Shown piece by piece: positions 39,445-47,542 of a stretch of DNA of 49,386 bases (positions are counted from its first letter, which is position 1; every line of letters starts with the position of its first letter). This stretch comes from F1-20-MAGs119 sp040401695. Its GTDB lineage: Bacteria > Actinomycetota > Acidimicrobiia > Acidimicrobiales > Ilumatobacteraceae. The DNA is taken from positions 1 through 49,386 of the forward strand of contig JBBANY010000009.1 in NCBI GenBank assembly GCA_040401695.1, read 5' to 3'. The notes below the pieces were generated by a model, which searched no databases, was not told where the DNA came from, and was given only the letters and a program-made list of their open reading frames with translations. The position numbers and the translations under genes were made by a program.

Positions 39445-40571
39445 TGCGCCTGTACGACACGGCCCGTCAGGCGGTCGTGCCTTTCGAGCCCGGACCGACC
39501 GTCCTCATGTACACCTGCGGCATCACGCCCTACGACGCCACGCACCTTGGTCATGCGGCGACGTTTCTCGCGTACGACGTCCTGCAACGTCGGCTCATCG
39601 ACCTCGGTCACGAAGTGAAGTGCGTCCGCAACGTCACCGACGTCGACGACCCGCTCTTTGCCAAGGCCCGTGAACTCGGCGTCCACTATCTCGATCTCGC
39701 GGCGGGGGAGGAGGCGCGTTTCGAAGCCGACATGGCGGCTCTCGACATGCTTCCGATGCACAGCACGCCACGCGCATCGTCGGCGATTGCCGACATTCGG
39801 GGTTTCATCGGAATGGTGCTCGACCGGGGCTACGCCTACCAAGCGGGTGGCAACGTGTACTTCGACGTCGCCAAGTTCCCCGCTTTCGGGTCGGTGTCGC
39901 ACTACTCGCACGACGAGATGGTGGCCTTCGCCCGCGAACGTGGGGGCAACGTCGACGACCCCAACAAGCGTCATCCGCTCGACTTCGTGCTGTGGCAGAC
40001 GAGCTCGGGCGACGAGCCCTCATGGGACACCATGTGGGGCCCCGGCCGCCCCGGTTGGCACATCGAATGCTCGGCCCTCGCGCTGCGGGAACTGGGTTCC
40101 ACGATCGACCTGCACGGCGGTGGCTCGGACCTGATCTTCCCGCACCACGAATGTGAACGAGCTCAGTCCGAGGCCGCGACCGGCCAGCCGTTCGTGCGGC
40201 ATTGGATGCACGTCGCCATGGTTTTCATGGACGGCCACAAGATGTCGAAGAGCCGGGGCAACCTCGTGTTCGTCGACGCCCTGCGCCGTCAGTGGGACCC
40301 ACGTGTCATCCGTCTCGGCATCGTGGCCCACCACTACCGCTCCGAGTGGGAGTGGAACGAGGGAATCATGCCGGCGACCGCGGAGCGGCTTGCCCGATGG
40401 AAGTCGTCGTCGACCGGTGGCGCAACCGATGCCGGGGTTCTCGACGCCGTGCGGGCATGTCTCGACGAGGATCTCGCCACAGCGGCTGCCCTCGACGTGA
40501 TCGATGAAGCCGCTCGAAGCGGGACTGATGTGACCGCCGCCGCAGCGCTGTTGGGTGTGCGACTGAATTAG
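39444..40571 (+). CDS. mshC: L-cysteine:GlcN-Ins ligase MshC (mycothiol biosynthesis)
   Basis: Joins cysteine to glucosaminyl-inositol in mycothiol synthesis; a cysteinyl-tRNA synthetase paralogue. 375 residues, shorter than CysS (usually 450 or more) because the tRNA-binding C-terminal domain is lacking. The N-terminal wording MYTCGITPYDATHLGHA (about 20-36) is that of MshC, where CysS has CGPTVYDxxHIGN. WHIECSALAL (about 202-211) and HHECERAQSEA supply zinc ligands, and HKMSKSRGN (about 265-273) is the class I signature. ATG 39444 overlaps the reductase stop by one base; GTG 39441 is possible, after GGGAG at 39425. Confidence 0.88.
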   Translation: MRLYDTARQAVVPFEPGPTVLMYTCGITPYDATHLGHAATFLAYDVLQRRLIDLGHEVKCVRNVTDVDDPLFAKARELGVHYLDLAAGEEARFEADMAALDMLPMHSTPRASSAIADIRGFIGMVLDRGYAYQAGGNVYFDVAKFPAFGSVSHYSHDEMVAFARERGGNVDDPNKRHPLDFVLWQTSSGDEPSWDTMWGPGRPGWHIECSALALRELGSTIDLHGGGSDLIFPHHECERAQSEAATGQPFVRHWMHVAMVFMDGHKMSKSRGNLVFVDALRRQWDPRVIRLGIVAHHYRSEWEWNEGIMPATAERLARWKSSSTGGATDAGVLDAVRACLDEDLATAAALDVIDEAARSGTDVTAAAALLGVRLN

Positions 40572-40614
40572 TGCGAAAACCATTGGCGTTTTCTGCGAAA
40601 ATGTTCACACGCCG

Positions 40615-40658
40615 TTGACAATAAATCTCTGTCAGTTTTAACCAGACGGTCCTACTCT
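40615..40658 (+). promoter_or_regulatory. Candidate promoter(s) upstream of plsC
   Basis: The 96-base intergenic region is AT-rich. A perfect TTGACA (40615-40620) has TTAACC at 17 bases (40638-40643). A second hexamer, TACTCT (40653-40658), lies nine bases before ATG 40668. Either could drive plsC. Confidence 0.5.
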
Positions 40659-40667
40659 TGCCGTCAC

Positions 40668-41426
40668 ATGGAGGGCTCGAAGGAGATCACGACGGCATTT
40701 GCCGGGGCGGGTGCGTTGCAGCGTCGCGTGCGCAGTGTCGCGCGGCCGGTGATCAAATCGCTGTGGCGTTTCGATCTCGAGGGTTTCGATCGTCTGCCCG
40801 CGTCGGGTCCCGCGATTCTCTGTCCGAACCACGTGAGTTTTCTCGACAGCGCTTTTCTCATGATGCTCGTGCCGCGCGAGATCAGTTTCGTCGGCAAAGC
40901 CGAGTATCTCGATTCATGGAAAACGCGGAAGTTCTTTCCCGCAATGGGCATGATTCCGATCGATCGCTCGGGTGGTGACAAGAGTGCCGCGGCGCTCGAG
41001 GCCGCCGAGGCGGTGTTGCGTCGCGGTGAACTGTTCGGAATCTTTCCCGAAGGAACGCGCAGTCGTGACGGAATGCTCTACAAGGGTCGCACCGGCGCGG
41101 CGCGACTTGCCTTGTCGGTCGGCTGTCCGATTTTTCCCGTCGGTATCACCGGCACCCGCGAAATTCAGCCACCCGATGCCGTCGTTCCCAAGGTCAACTT
41201 TCCGCGATTCAACATGCGCTGCTCGATTCGGATCGGCGAACCCATCGACGCGTCGCGCTACGCCGACCGCGAGGCCGATCACATGGTGCTGCGCGAGATC
41301 ACCGATGAACTGATGTTCGAGATCCGCGAGTTGACGGGCCAGGAGTACCGCAACACGTACGCATCCAAGGGTGGCACCGTCGTTGCCGCCGAAAACAGCG
41401 AAAGCCCGGTGGCAGTCTCGCCGTAG
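40668..41426 (+). CDS. 1-acyl-glycerol-3-phosphate acyltransferase (PlsC family)
   Basis: Membrane-associated acyltransferase of phospholipid synthesis; 252 residues. The catalytic block NHVSFLDSAF (about 54-63) is the HX4D motif, followed by FFPAMGMIPIDRSGG (about 87-101) and FPEGTRSRDG (about 126-135), the glycerol-phosphate binding motif; GCPIFPVGITG closes the fold. Likely forms phosphatidic acid, though related proteins acylate other lysolipids. The next gene, thrS, begins 12 bases on, and lipid genes pgsA and patA follow, so the group is lipid-oriented. Confidence 0.9.
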   Translation: MEGSKEITTAFAGAGALQRRVRSVARPVIKSLWRFDLEGFDRLPASGPAILCPNHVSFLDSAFLMMLVPREISFVGKAEYLDSWKTRKFFPAMGMIPIDRSGGDKSAAALEAAEAVLRRGELFGIFPEGTRSRDGMLYKGRTGAARLALSVGCPIFPVGITGTREIQPPDAVVPKVNFPRFNMRCSIRIGEPIDASRYADREADHMVLREITDELMFEIRELTGQEYRNTYASKGGTVVAAENSESPVAVSP

Positions 41427-41429
41427 ACT
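41424..41429 (+). promoter_or_regulatory. Candidate -10 hexamer of thrS
   Basis: TAGACT, nine bases before ATG 41439, overlapping the plsC stop codon. Confidence 0.35.
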
Positions 41430-41438
41430 TCCACCGCT

Positions 41439-43412
41439 ATGTCGACGCTCACGGTCAAACTTCCCGACGGTTCCGCACGCGAGTTGGCGTCGGGTTCGAC
41501 CGCTGCCGACCTCGCGGCTTCGATCGGTTCGCGCCTCGCGAAAGCGGCACTCGCCGCGGTTGTCGACGGTTCGGAATCCGACCTGAACGTGCCGCTGTCC
41601 GATGGGGCGACGGTGGCGATCATCACCGCCGACAGCGACGCGGGTCGTCACGTGCTGCGACATTCCACCGCCCACGTTCTTGCGCAGGCCGTCACACAGT
41701 TGTTTCCCGGTGCGAAATTCTCGATTGGTCCCGCCATCGAAGATGGCTTCTACTACGACTTCGATCTGCCGGGTGGTCGCACGTTCTCCGAAACCGATCT
41801 CGCCGCGATCAGCGACAAAATGCGCGAGATCGTGAAGGCCGACCAACCCTTCGTGCGTTCCGAGGTGGGCGTCGAAGACGCGCTACGACTGTTTGCTGAC
41901 CAGCCCTACAAGTGCGAGATCATCGAGCGTGTCACTTCGGGTGCGGCCGATGGTGCCGACGCCGGGGAAGTTGGTGGCGGAGAAACCATCAGCGTGTATC
42001 GCAACACCGACTCGTTCGTCGACCTGTGTCGTGGCCCGCACGTACCGTCCACGGGCAAGCTCGGCCATTTCGCACTCATGAAGGTCGCAGGTGCGCACTG
42101 GCGTTCATCGGAGAAGGGCCCGATGCTGCAGCGCATTTATGGCACCGCGTGGGAGTCGAAGGCCGCGCTCGACGAGCACCTGCACCGCCTCGCCGAAGCC
42201 GAGAAGCGCGACCACCGTCGTCTGGCCGTCGAGCAGGATCTGTTGTCGTTCCCCTCGGAACTCGGCGGTGGCCTCGCGGTGTGGCATCCGAAGGGCGCAA
42301 TCGTCCGGAAGTTGATGGAGGACTACAGCCGCGAGCGTCACCAGAACGGCGGATACCAGTTCGTCTTCACTCCGCACCTCGCGAACGCGAATCTGTTCCA
42401 GACTTCGGGTCACCTCGACTTCTATCGCGACGGCATGTACCCGCCGATGGAGATGGACAACGGCGTCTATTACCCGAAGCCGATGAACTGCCCGATGCAC
42501 TGCCTGATCTTCGCGGGACGCGGTCGCAGCTACCGGGAACTTCCAATGCGACTCTTCGAATTGGGAACCGTGTACCGCTACGAACGTGCGGGCACGCTGC
42601 ACGGTCTCATGCGAATTCGCGGTTTCACGCAGGACGACAGCCACATCTACTGCACCGAAGACCAGCTGCAGGACGAGATCGCGTCGCTTCTCGACTTCGT
42701 GATGAGCGTCCTGCGTCGGTTCGGTTTCAAGGACTTCACCGCGAACCTCAGCACGAAGGACCCGGCGAAGTACGTCGGCGACGACGCGATCTGGGACAAG
42801 GCCACCGATGCGCTGCGGGCCGCACTCGAAAAGTACGGCCTCGAGTACAAGATCAAGGAAGGTGATGCGGCGTTCTACGGGCCGAAGATCGACATCGACG
42901 TGCGCGATGCGATCGGGCGCAAGTGGCAGTTGTCGACCATTCAGTGCGACTTCAACCTTCCGCAGCGATTCGACCTCGAGTACGTCGGCGCGGACTCGCA
43001 GCGGCACCGGCCGATCATGTTGCACCGCGCGCTGTTCGGTTCCGTTGAGCGTTTCTTCGGCGTCCTGCTCGAGCACTATGCGGGCGCTTTGCCGACCTGG
43101 CTTGCGCCGGTTCAGGTGCGCCTGTTGCCCGTGGCCTCGGCGCACGAGACCTATGCCTCGAGCATCGTTGCACGCCTGCAACGTGAAGGGTTCCGCGTCG
43201 ACGTGATCCACGCAGACGACCAACTCGGCAAGCGCATCCGCAACGCGAAGATGGAGAAGATCCCCTACGTGCTCGTGGTCGGTGACGACGATGTCGCCAA
43301 CTCGACGGTCGGTGTCAACCCTCGGGGTGGCGAGGTCGAGCGCGACGTTCGCATCGACGACTTCGTGGCGAGGGTTGCTGCCGACGTCAATGCGGACGAT
43401 GTCGATGCTTGA
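41439..43412 (+). CDS. thrS: Threonyl-tRNA synthetase
   Basis: Class II synthetase charging tRNA-Thr; 657 residues. Domains: TGS (about 1-65), editing domain with HSTAHVLAQAV (about 75) and DLCRGPHVPSTG (about 195), catalytic core with MNCPMHC (about 348, zinc Cys), RYERAGTLHGLMR (motif 2 region, about 380-392) and HRALFGSVERF (motif 3, about 529-539), then the anticodon-binding domain (about 550-650). The gene heads the thrS-HIT-pgsA-patA-pimA order known in mycobacteria. Its stop overlaps the HIT gene by eight bases. Confidence 0.98.
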   Translation: MSTLTVKLPDGSARELASGSTAADLAASIGSRLAKAALAAVVDGSESDLNVPLSDGATVAIITADSDAGRHVLRHSTAHVLAQAVTQLFPGAKFSIGPAIEDGFYYDFDLPGGRTFSETDLAAISDKMREIVKADQPFVRSEVGVEDALRLFADQPYKCEIIERVTSGAADGADAGEVGGGETISVYRNTDSFVDLCRGPHVPSTGKLGHFALMKVAGAHWRSSEKGPMLQRIYGTAWESKAALDEHLHRLAEAEKRDHRRLAVEQDLLSFPSELGGGLAVWHPKGAIVRKLMEDYSRERHQNGGYQFVFTPHLANANLFQTSGHLDFYRDGMYPPMEMDNGVYYPKPMNCPMHCLIFAGRGRSYRELPMRLFELGTVYRYERAGTLHGLMRIRGFTQDDSHIYCTEDQLQDEIASLLDFVMSVLRRFGFKDFTANLSTKDPAKYVGDDAIWDKATDALRAALEKYGLEYKIKEGDAAFYGPKIDIDVRDAIGRKWQLSTIQCDFNLPQRFDLEYVGADSQRHRPIMLHRALFGSVERFFGVLLEHYAGALPTWLAPVQVRLLPVASAHETYASSIVARLQREGFRVDVIHADDQLGKRIRNAKMEKIPYVLVVGDDDVANSTVGVNPRGGEVERDVRIDDFVARVAADVNADDVDA

Positions 43413-43920
43413 TCACCTCTGGAACGGATGGCGCGCCGCCTACGTGCAGAAGTGGGGCGAGACTGCGGGCGATCCGTTGCCGGCAGACGGCGGTTCGGTC
43501 TTCACACGAATCCTGAAGAGCGGACTGTCTGACGACGAGGCGCACATCGTGCGTCGGGGCGAGACGTGTTTCGTCATCCTGAACGCTTATCCGTACGCCT
43601 CGGGTCACATGCTGGTGTTGCCCTATCACGAGGTGCCGAATCTCGAGGATCTCTCTTCCGCCGAGTCGGCAGAACTGTGGTCGCTCGTCACACAGGGGGT
43701 GCAGGCGTTGAAGGCTGCGTACGCCCCGCAGGGCGTGAACGTCGGCATCAACCTCGGGCCACCGGCCGGTGGCAGCATTTCCGAGCATTTGCACGTGCAC
43801 GTCGTGCCGCGTTGGGTTGGTGATGCGAACTTCATGACCGCAGTCGCCAACACGCGAACGCTGCCCGAATCACTGGTCGATTCGGCGGCAAAACTGCGCG
43901 CCGCCTGGCTTCGCCTCTAG
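43405..43920 (+). CDS. HIT domain protein (AP4A phosphorylase/hydrolase-like)
   Basis: A histidine-triad nucleotide-binding protein, 171 residues. The opening LDHLWNGWRAAYV and ADGGSVFTRIL are typical of the actinobacterial HIT protein next to thrS; the Mycobacterium homologue in this position (Rv2613c) is an AP4A phosphorylase. The triad is HLHVHVVPRW (about 130-139), preceded by LNAYPYASGHMLVLPYHEV (about 55-73). It probably handles dinucleoside polyphosphates such as those produced by synthetases. ATG 43405 is chosen, overlapping thrS by eight bases; ATG 43399 is possible. The TAG stop is part of the next gene's -10 hexamer. Confidence 0.9.
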   Translation: MLDHLWNGWRAAYVQKWGETAGDPLPADGGSVFTRILKSGLSDDEAHIVRRGETCFVILNAYPYASGHMLVLPYHEVPNLEDLSSAESAELWSLVTQGVQALKAAYAPQGVNVGINLGPPAGGSISEHLHVHVVPRWVGDANFMTAVANTRTLPESLVDSAAKLRAAWLRL

Positions 43921-43923
43921 GGT
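43918..43923 (+). promoter_or_regulatory. -10 hexamer of a predicted leaderless promoter
   Basis: TAGGGT, six bases (GGGGAC), then GTG 43930. Overlaps the HIT stop codon. Confidence 0.5.
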
Positions 43924-43929
43924 GGGGAC

Positions 43930-44433
43930 GTGGCCACCCCCGATCACGGCGACGACATTCGCGACGCGCTTCCCGACGATTTGAACATCACTGCGTTCAG
44001 CGGTGCGTACGAATTCCCCGACAACAGCCGGCGTCGGATTCCCGGCGTCATCTACCTCGTGCTTGCCGCGCTGTGTGTGCTCGTACGCGTCGTGGGCGGC
44101 ACCGACTCGCCGATCGTGAACGGTGGTTGGGTTGCCGCAGCGGTTCTGCTCGGAGTCGTCGGTCTCTTCAGCATCACTTCCGGATGGCGCATGGTCGTCG
44201 ACGAAAAGCAGGCGCTCGTCGTCGCGACACGCGCCGTGGGTTTCGCCGTCGGTCACGCGTCGGCCCAACAGGTGTGGCACGGCGTGCGCAGTCGACCAAC
44301 GTGGCGCGTGTTCTGCTACAGCGCCGAAGAGCCGCCATTGCGGCGTGGTTTGGTGCTCGTCGACGCCGTCAACGGTTCGGTGCTGGAAAAACTCACCGAG
44401 GCGAACCCCGACGGGGCAAAACCCGCCGAGTGA
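43930..44433 (+). CDS. Two-helix membrane protein of unknown function
   Basis: A 167-residue protein. A polar N-terminus (about 1-38) precedes two transmembrane segments (about 39-57 and 65-86) and a beta-rich cytoplasmic domain (SGWRMVVDEKQALVVATRAVGFAVG, read in parts about 90-115; then WRVFCYSAEE and RRGLVLVDAVNG). The domain is reminiscent of the PH-like domains of small bacterial membrane proteins, but I cannot assign a family. It sits between the HIT gene and pgsA, where mycobacteria have no equivalent, so it may be a lineage-specific addition to the locus. Confidence 0.8.
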   Translation: MATPDHGDDIRDALPDDLNITAFSGAYEFPDNSRRRIPGVIYLVLAALCVLVRVVGGTDSPIVNGGWVAAAVLLGVVGLFSITSGWRMVVDEKQALVVATRAVGFAVGHASAQQVWHGVRSRPTWRVFCYSAEEPPLRRGLVLVDAVNGSVLEKLTEANPDGAKPAE

Positions 44434-44445
44434 GGCGCGGGGGAT

Positions 44446-44451
44446 TACCCT
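44446..44451 (+). promoter_or_regulatory. -10 hexamer of a predicted leaderless promoter
   Basis: TACCCT, seven bases before ATG 44459 of pgsA. Confidence 0.5.
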
Positions 44452-44458
44452 TCAGACC

Positions 44459-45142
44459 ATGTTCGACGGAAACTGGAAGTCCCAGGTCGAGCGCGCCGTG
44501 CGCCCGATGGGCGAGTCATTGCGCCGCGCGGGCGTGACGCCTGACGTTCTCACCGTCGTCGGGTTGCTTCTCGCGGTCGCGGCCGCCGTTGCCGTCGGGA
44601 TGGGTGCGCTGCGCGCGGGCTTGTTGCTCGTCATCCTCGCCGCGCTTCCCGACCTCCTCGACGGTGCGGTCGCCAAGGCCGGCAACCTCGCCAGCCAGCG
44701 CGGGGCATTCTTCGACTCGGTCATCGACCGTGTCACCGACGGCTTTCTGCTGGGCGGTATCGCCTGGTTCCTCGTGTCCCGGGATGGCGGCCACATCGCG
44801 ATCCTGCCGATGGCGGTGATGGGAGTCTCCTCGACCATCAGCTACGAGCGGGCGAAGGCCGAGTCACTCGGTCTGCAGGCCAAGGGTGGTCTGATGGAGC
44901 GCGCCGAGCGGATCATCCTCCTGTGTATCGGCCTGCTGTTCGACTCGGCCCTCGTGCCGATCCTCTGGGTGATGCTCGTGCTCACGTCGATCACCGCGAT
45001 CCAGCGCTTCTTCAAGGTGTGGAAGCAAGCCGCGATCGCGCCGATCGCCGAGGTGCGCATCGAGCAGCGTCAACTCCGCAGGGCATCGCGCAAAGCCGCC
45101 CGGATGCAGCGTCGCGCAACGGCACGTCGCCGTGCGCGCTGA
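44459..45142 (+). CDS. pgsA: CDP-alcohol phosphatidyltransferase (phosphatidylinositol-phosphate synthase-like)
   Basis: Membrane enzyme transferring a phosphatidyl group from CDP-diacylglycerol; 227 residues with about six hydrophobic segments. The CDP-alcohol signature D-x2-D-G-x2-A-R-x8-G-x3-D-x3-D is present from about residue 65 (DLLDGAVAK, then GAFFDSVIDR), except that the Arg is Lys. By position (thrS-HIT-pgsA-patA-pimA) it should be the phosphatidylinositol-phosphate synthase, called PgsA1 in mycobacteria, feeding PIM synthesis. The C-terminus is strongly basic (RRASRKAARMQRRATARRR). ATG 44459 is fixed by a leaderless-type hexamer. Confidence 0.88.
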   Translation: MFDGNWKSQVERAVRPMGESLRRAGVTPDVLTVVGLLLAVAAAVAVGMGALRAGLLLVILAALPDLLDGAVAKAGNLASQRGAFFDSVIDRVTDGFLLGGIAWFLVSRDGGHIAILPMAVMGVSSTISYERAKAESLGLQAKGGLMERAERIILLCIGLLFDSALVPILWVMLVLTSITAIQRFFKVWKQAAIAPIAEVRIEQRQLRRASRKAARMQRRATARRRAR

Positions 45143-45154
45143 TTCAGCGACACA

Positions 45155-46084
45155 ATGGCCACGCTGCGCGAGTCCGCAACCGACACGTTCACCGTCGGCG
45201 CCTACAAGATGGCGAGCCTCTTCGCGCAGTTGACGCCCGGTCCTCTTGCCTACGCAAGTGCGCGGGTCATCGGTTACACCGCTTCGGCGTCGCTGCAGTC
45301 GCGGCGCAGCATCATCGAACGCCACATCCGGCGCGTGCGGCCCGACCTCGACAAGCGTCAATTGCGGGCGGCGGTGCAGGGCGCGTTCGACAGTTACGCG
45401 CGCTACTACGTCGAGAGTTTTCGTCTACCGGGTCTGCCGCGCGAGGTCGTCGACAACTCCTTCACGCTCGACGGATTCGAACGTGTCATCGAGGGTCTGG
45501 GCAAGGGCAAGGGCGTCATCCTCGCTCTTCCGCACCTCGGCGGGTGGGAGTGGGCCGGTCGTTGGCTGGCCGACCAGAACTACAAGGCGACCGTGGTCGT
45601 CGAGCCGTTGCAGCCGCCAGAGCTCTTCGAGTGGTTCACCAACCTGCGCACGAACCTCGGCATGAACGTCGTGCCGCTGGGTGAAGGTGTCGCCGCTGAC
45701 ATCCTTTCCGCGCTGCGCGACAACCACATCGTGTGTCTGCTTTGTGATCGCGACCTGAAGGGTGATGGTTTGCCGGTCGAATTCTTCGGTGAAACCACGA
45801 CGCTGCCCGCCGGGCCCGTCACTCTCGCCATTCGTTCAGGGGCGCCGCTCATCACGGCGGCGGTGTACTTCACCGATCGGTACAACGGTCATCATGCGAT
45901 CGTGAGACCCCCCATCGACCTCACCCGTACCGGCCGCTTGCGCGACGACGTCGCTGCGGGAACCCAGAAACTCGCCACGGAACTCGAATCGCTCATCCGT
46001 CGGGCGCCCGAGCAGTGGCACATGTTTCAGCCGAACTGGCCGAGCGATCCCGGCTACACCGAAATGCGCGCCGGCAACAGCTGA
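45155..46084 (+). CDS. Lysophospholipid acyltransferase, phosphatidylinositol mannoside acyltransferase-like
   Basis: LpxL/HtrB-superfamily acyltransferase, 309 residues; the mycobacterial homologue in this position (PatA) acylates phosphatidylinositol mannosides. The HX4E-type catalytic motif is in LPHLGGWEWAGRW (about 126-138). LCDRDLKGDGLPVEFFGE (about 193-210) is the second conserved segment, followed by GPVTLAIRSGAPL and WHMFQPNWPSD at the end. A hydrophobic N-terminus suggests membrane association. It starts 12 bases after pgsA and probably belongs to the same transcript. The 3' end overlaps the convergent arsR by 31 bases. Confidence 0.88.
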   Translation: MATLRESATDTFTVGAYKMASLFAQLTPGPLAYASARVIGYTASASLQSRRSIIERHIRRVRPDLDKRQLRAAVQGAFDSYARYYVESFRLPGLPREVVDNSFTLDGFERVIEGLGKGKGVILALPHLGGWEWAGRWLADQNYKATVVVEPLQPPELFEWFTNLRTNLGMNVVPLGEGVAADILSALRDNHIVCLLCDRDLKGDGLPVEFFGETTTLPAGPVTLAIRSGAPLITAAVYFTDRYNGHHAIVRPPIDLTRTGRLRDDVAAGTQKLATELESLIRRAPEQWHMFQPNWPSDPGYTEMRAGNS

Positions 46085-46380
46085 GCGACTTCTGCCGCCA
46101 GTTCCGGATTGGCCGAGTACCACACCCAGGTTCCGCGCTTGGTGCCTTGGATCAAACCGCCATCGCGGAGGATCTTCAGGTGGTGGCTGACCGTGGGCTG
46201 CGACCGATCAACGGCGTCGACGAACGAGCAGGCGCAGACCTCGCCCTTGGCCGAGGCAATCATCGTGTAGAGGCGAAGACGCACCGGATCGGCGAGTGCC
46301 GCGAACACCCGCGCGCAGCGCTCGGCTTCGCGGGACGTGAGCGATCGTTCGAAGGGGGCGGGGCAGCAGTCACTTGACAT
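46054..46380 (-). CDS. arsR: ArsR/SmtB-family metalloregulator
   Basis: Arsenic- or metal-sensing repressor; 108 residues with a winged-helix core (about 20-95). The recognition helix is SQPTVSHHLKILRDGGLI (about 61-78). Possible metal ligands are an N-terminal CC pair (SDCCPA, C5-C6) and CAC in EVCACSF (about 48-52), comparable with the Cys sites of Corynebacterium ArsR and the CVC motif of E. coli ArsR. It diverges from the CadI/ArsI-like gene across 29 AT-rich bases and should control both. ATG 46380 is selected by homology; ATG 46392 is in frame. The 3' end runs 31 bases into patA. Confidence 0.92.
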   Translation of the reverse strand: MSSDCCPAPFERSLTSREAERCARVFAALADPVRLRLYTMIASAKGEVCACSFVDAVDRSQPTVSHHLKILRDGGLIQGTKRGTWVWYSANPELAAEVAQLLPARISV

Positions 46381-46409
46381 ATAGACAATCATCAATATAT
46401 CATCCGAAC
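46381..46409. promoter_or_regulatory. Divergent arsR/cadI promoter-operator
   Basis: 29 bases, strongly AT-rich against a GC-rich background. TATCAT (46398-46403) lies six bases before ATG 46410 (leaderless pattern). ATCAATATATCAT is an imperfect inverted repeat of the type bound by ArsR proteins. The shared short interval means one bound repressor could block both genes. Confidence 0.6.
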
Positions 46410-46862
46410 ATGTCCCGTGTGCAGGTAGCCCTGAATGTCGGCGATCTTGCCGGCGCAATCGCGTTCTACTCGAATCTGTTCGGCGTCGAGCCCCACAAGG
46501 TGCGTGACGATTACGCGAACTTCATCGTCGACGAGCCGCCGCTCAAGTTGGTGCTCATCGCGAACGGGGGAGCGCCGGGGACGCTGAACCACATCGGTGT
46601 CGAGGTCTCGTCGACGGCCGAAGTGGTTGCCGCCGCCGAGTCGGCGCAGTCGAAGGGCTTTGCGACAACCCTGGAGGAAGCGACGAGCTGTTGTTACGCC
46701 CTGCAGGACAAGGTGTGGGTGCATGGCCCCGAGATTTCGTGGGAGTTCTATACGGTCACCGATGAAAACGGTGATGCGGGCACGATGTCCGCGCCGCGGA
46801 AATTGATCGATGTCGTGGCCGCCGCCGGCGGGTCCTGCGGCATCGACGGCACCTGCTGTTGA
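46410..46862 (+). CDS. ArsI/CadI-family VOC metalloenzyme
   Basis: Vicinal-oxygen-chelate protein of the ArsI (C-As lyase)/CadI (cadmium-induced) group; 150 residues. The opening MSRVQVALNVGDLAGAI and middle PPLKLVLI, LNHIGVEV, and TSCCYALQDKVWV closely follow mycobacterial CadI. The vicinal Cys pair in SCCYA (about 103-104) is the organoarsenical-binding site in ArsI, and a Cys-rich end (GSCGIDGTCC) may add thiol ligands. Likely cleaves or sequesters arsenicals; lyase activity is inference. Controlled by the divergent ArsR. The stop overlaps the aquaporin gene's TTG start by four bases. Confidence 0.9.
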   Translation: MSRVQVALNVGDLAGAIAFYSNLFGVEPHKVRDDYANFIVDEPPLKLVLIANGGAPGTLNHIGVEVSSTAEVVAAAESAQSKGFATTLEEATSCCYALQDKVWVHGPEISWEFYTVTDENGDAGTMSAPRKLIDVVAAAGGSCGIDGTCC

Positions 46863-47542
46863 GCCCACGGGGTACCACGATCGGGCGTCGCCTCGGCGCC
46901 GAGTTGATCGGAACGTGGGGCATCGTCACCGTTGTCGTCGGTTCGGGCATCATGGCCGAACGGCTGAGTGGTGACGTCGGGGTGCAACTCCTTGCCAACA
47001 CCGTGGCCACGGCCGGTGGGTTGGTTCTCTTCATCACGCTCTTTGCTCCGGTGTCGGGAGCACAGTTCAACCCCGTGGTCTCGATCGTGCAGTGGATCGC
47101 GGGTCGCTTCGAAGGCCGAAACGTCCTTCCTTTCGTCATCGCGCAGGTTCTCGGCGCGTGCTTGGGTGCAATGACGGCGAATGCGATGTTCGGCCTCGAC
47201 GTGGTGAACGTCTCCGACAAGGTGCGTGACGGCGGCCCGATCGTTGCCGGTGAAGTCGTTGCGACCGCGGTGCTCGTTCTGCTCATCGAGGGTTTCGTGC
47301 GATCCGACCGCGCCGGACTGATTCCTTGCATGGTGGCGGCGTGGATCACGGCGGCCTACTGGTGCACGTCGTCGACGAGTTTCGCCAACCCCGCCGTCAG
47401 CGTGGGTCGTTCGCTGTCCGATTCGTTCGCGGGAATCGATCCATCGTCATTGCCGATGTTCTTCATCGGGCAGTTCGTGGGTGGGGCGGCCGGCCTCGTT
47501 GCCGCAGCGACCGTGTTTCCCGCCCCGTCGACTCAGGAGTAG
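46859..47542 (+). CDS. Aquaporin-family channel (AqpS-like, arsenic locus)
   Basis: Major intrinsic protein, 227 residues with six transmembrane segments. First channel loop is GAQFNPVVS (NPV at about 71-73 instead of NPA); second is SFANPAVSVGRS (NPA at about 176-178), in which the Arg normally following NPA at the selectivity filter is Val. Channels of this subtype beside arsR replace the arsenite pump in some bacteria (AqpS in Sinorhizobium), letting arsenite out down its gradient. Starts with TTG in a TTGA overlap with the CadI/ArsI gene, so tightly coupled. The 3' end overlaps the convergent LLM gene by 10 bases. Confidence 0.9.
   Translation: MSPRGTTIGRRLGAELIGTWGIVTVVVGSGIMAERLSGDVGVQLLANTVATAGGLVLFITLFAPVSGAQFNPVVSIVQWIAGRFEGRNVLPFVIAQVLGACLGAMTANAMFGLDVVNVSDKVRDGGPIVAGEVVATAVLVLLIEGFVRSDRAGLIPCMVAAWITAAYWCTSSTSFANPAVSVGRSLSDSFAGIDPSSLPMFFIGQFVGGAAGLVAAATVFPAPSTQE

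Noticed and set aside
39444..40571. Cysteinyl-tRNA synthetase (CysS)
   Set aside because: The protein is too short, lacks the C-terminal tRNA-binding domain, and has the MshC wording CGITPYDATHLGHA.
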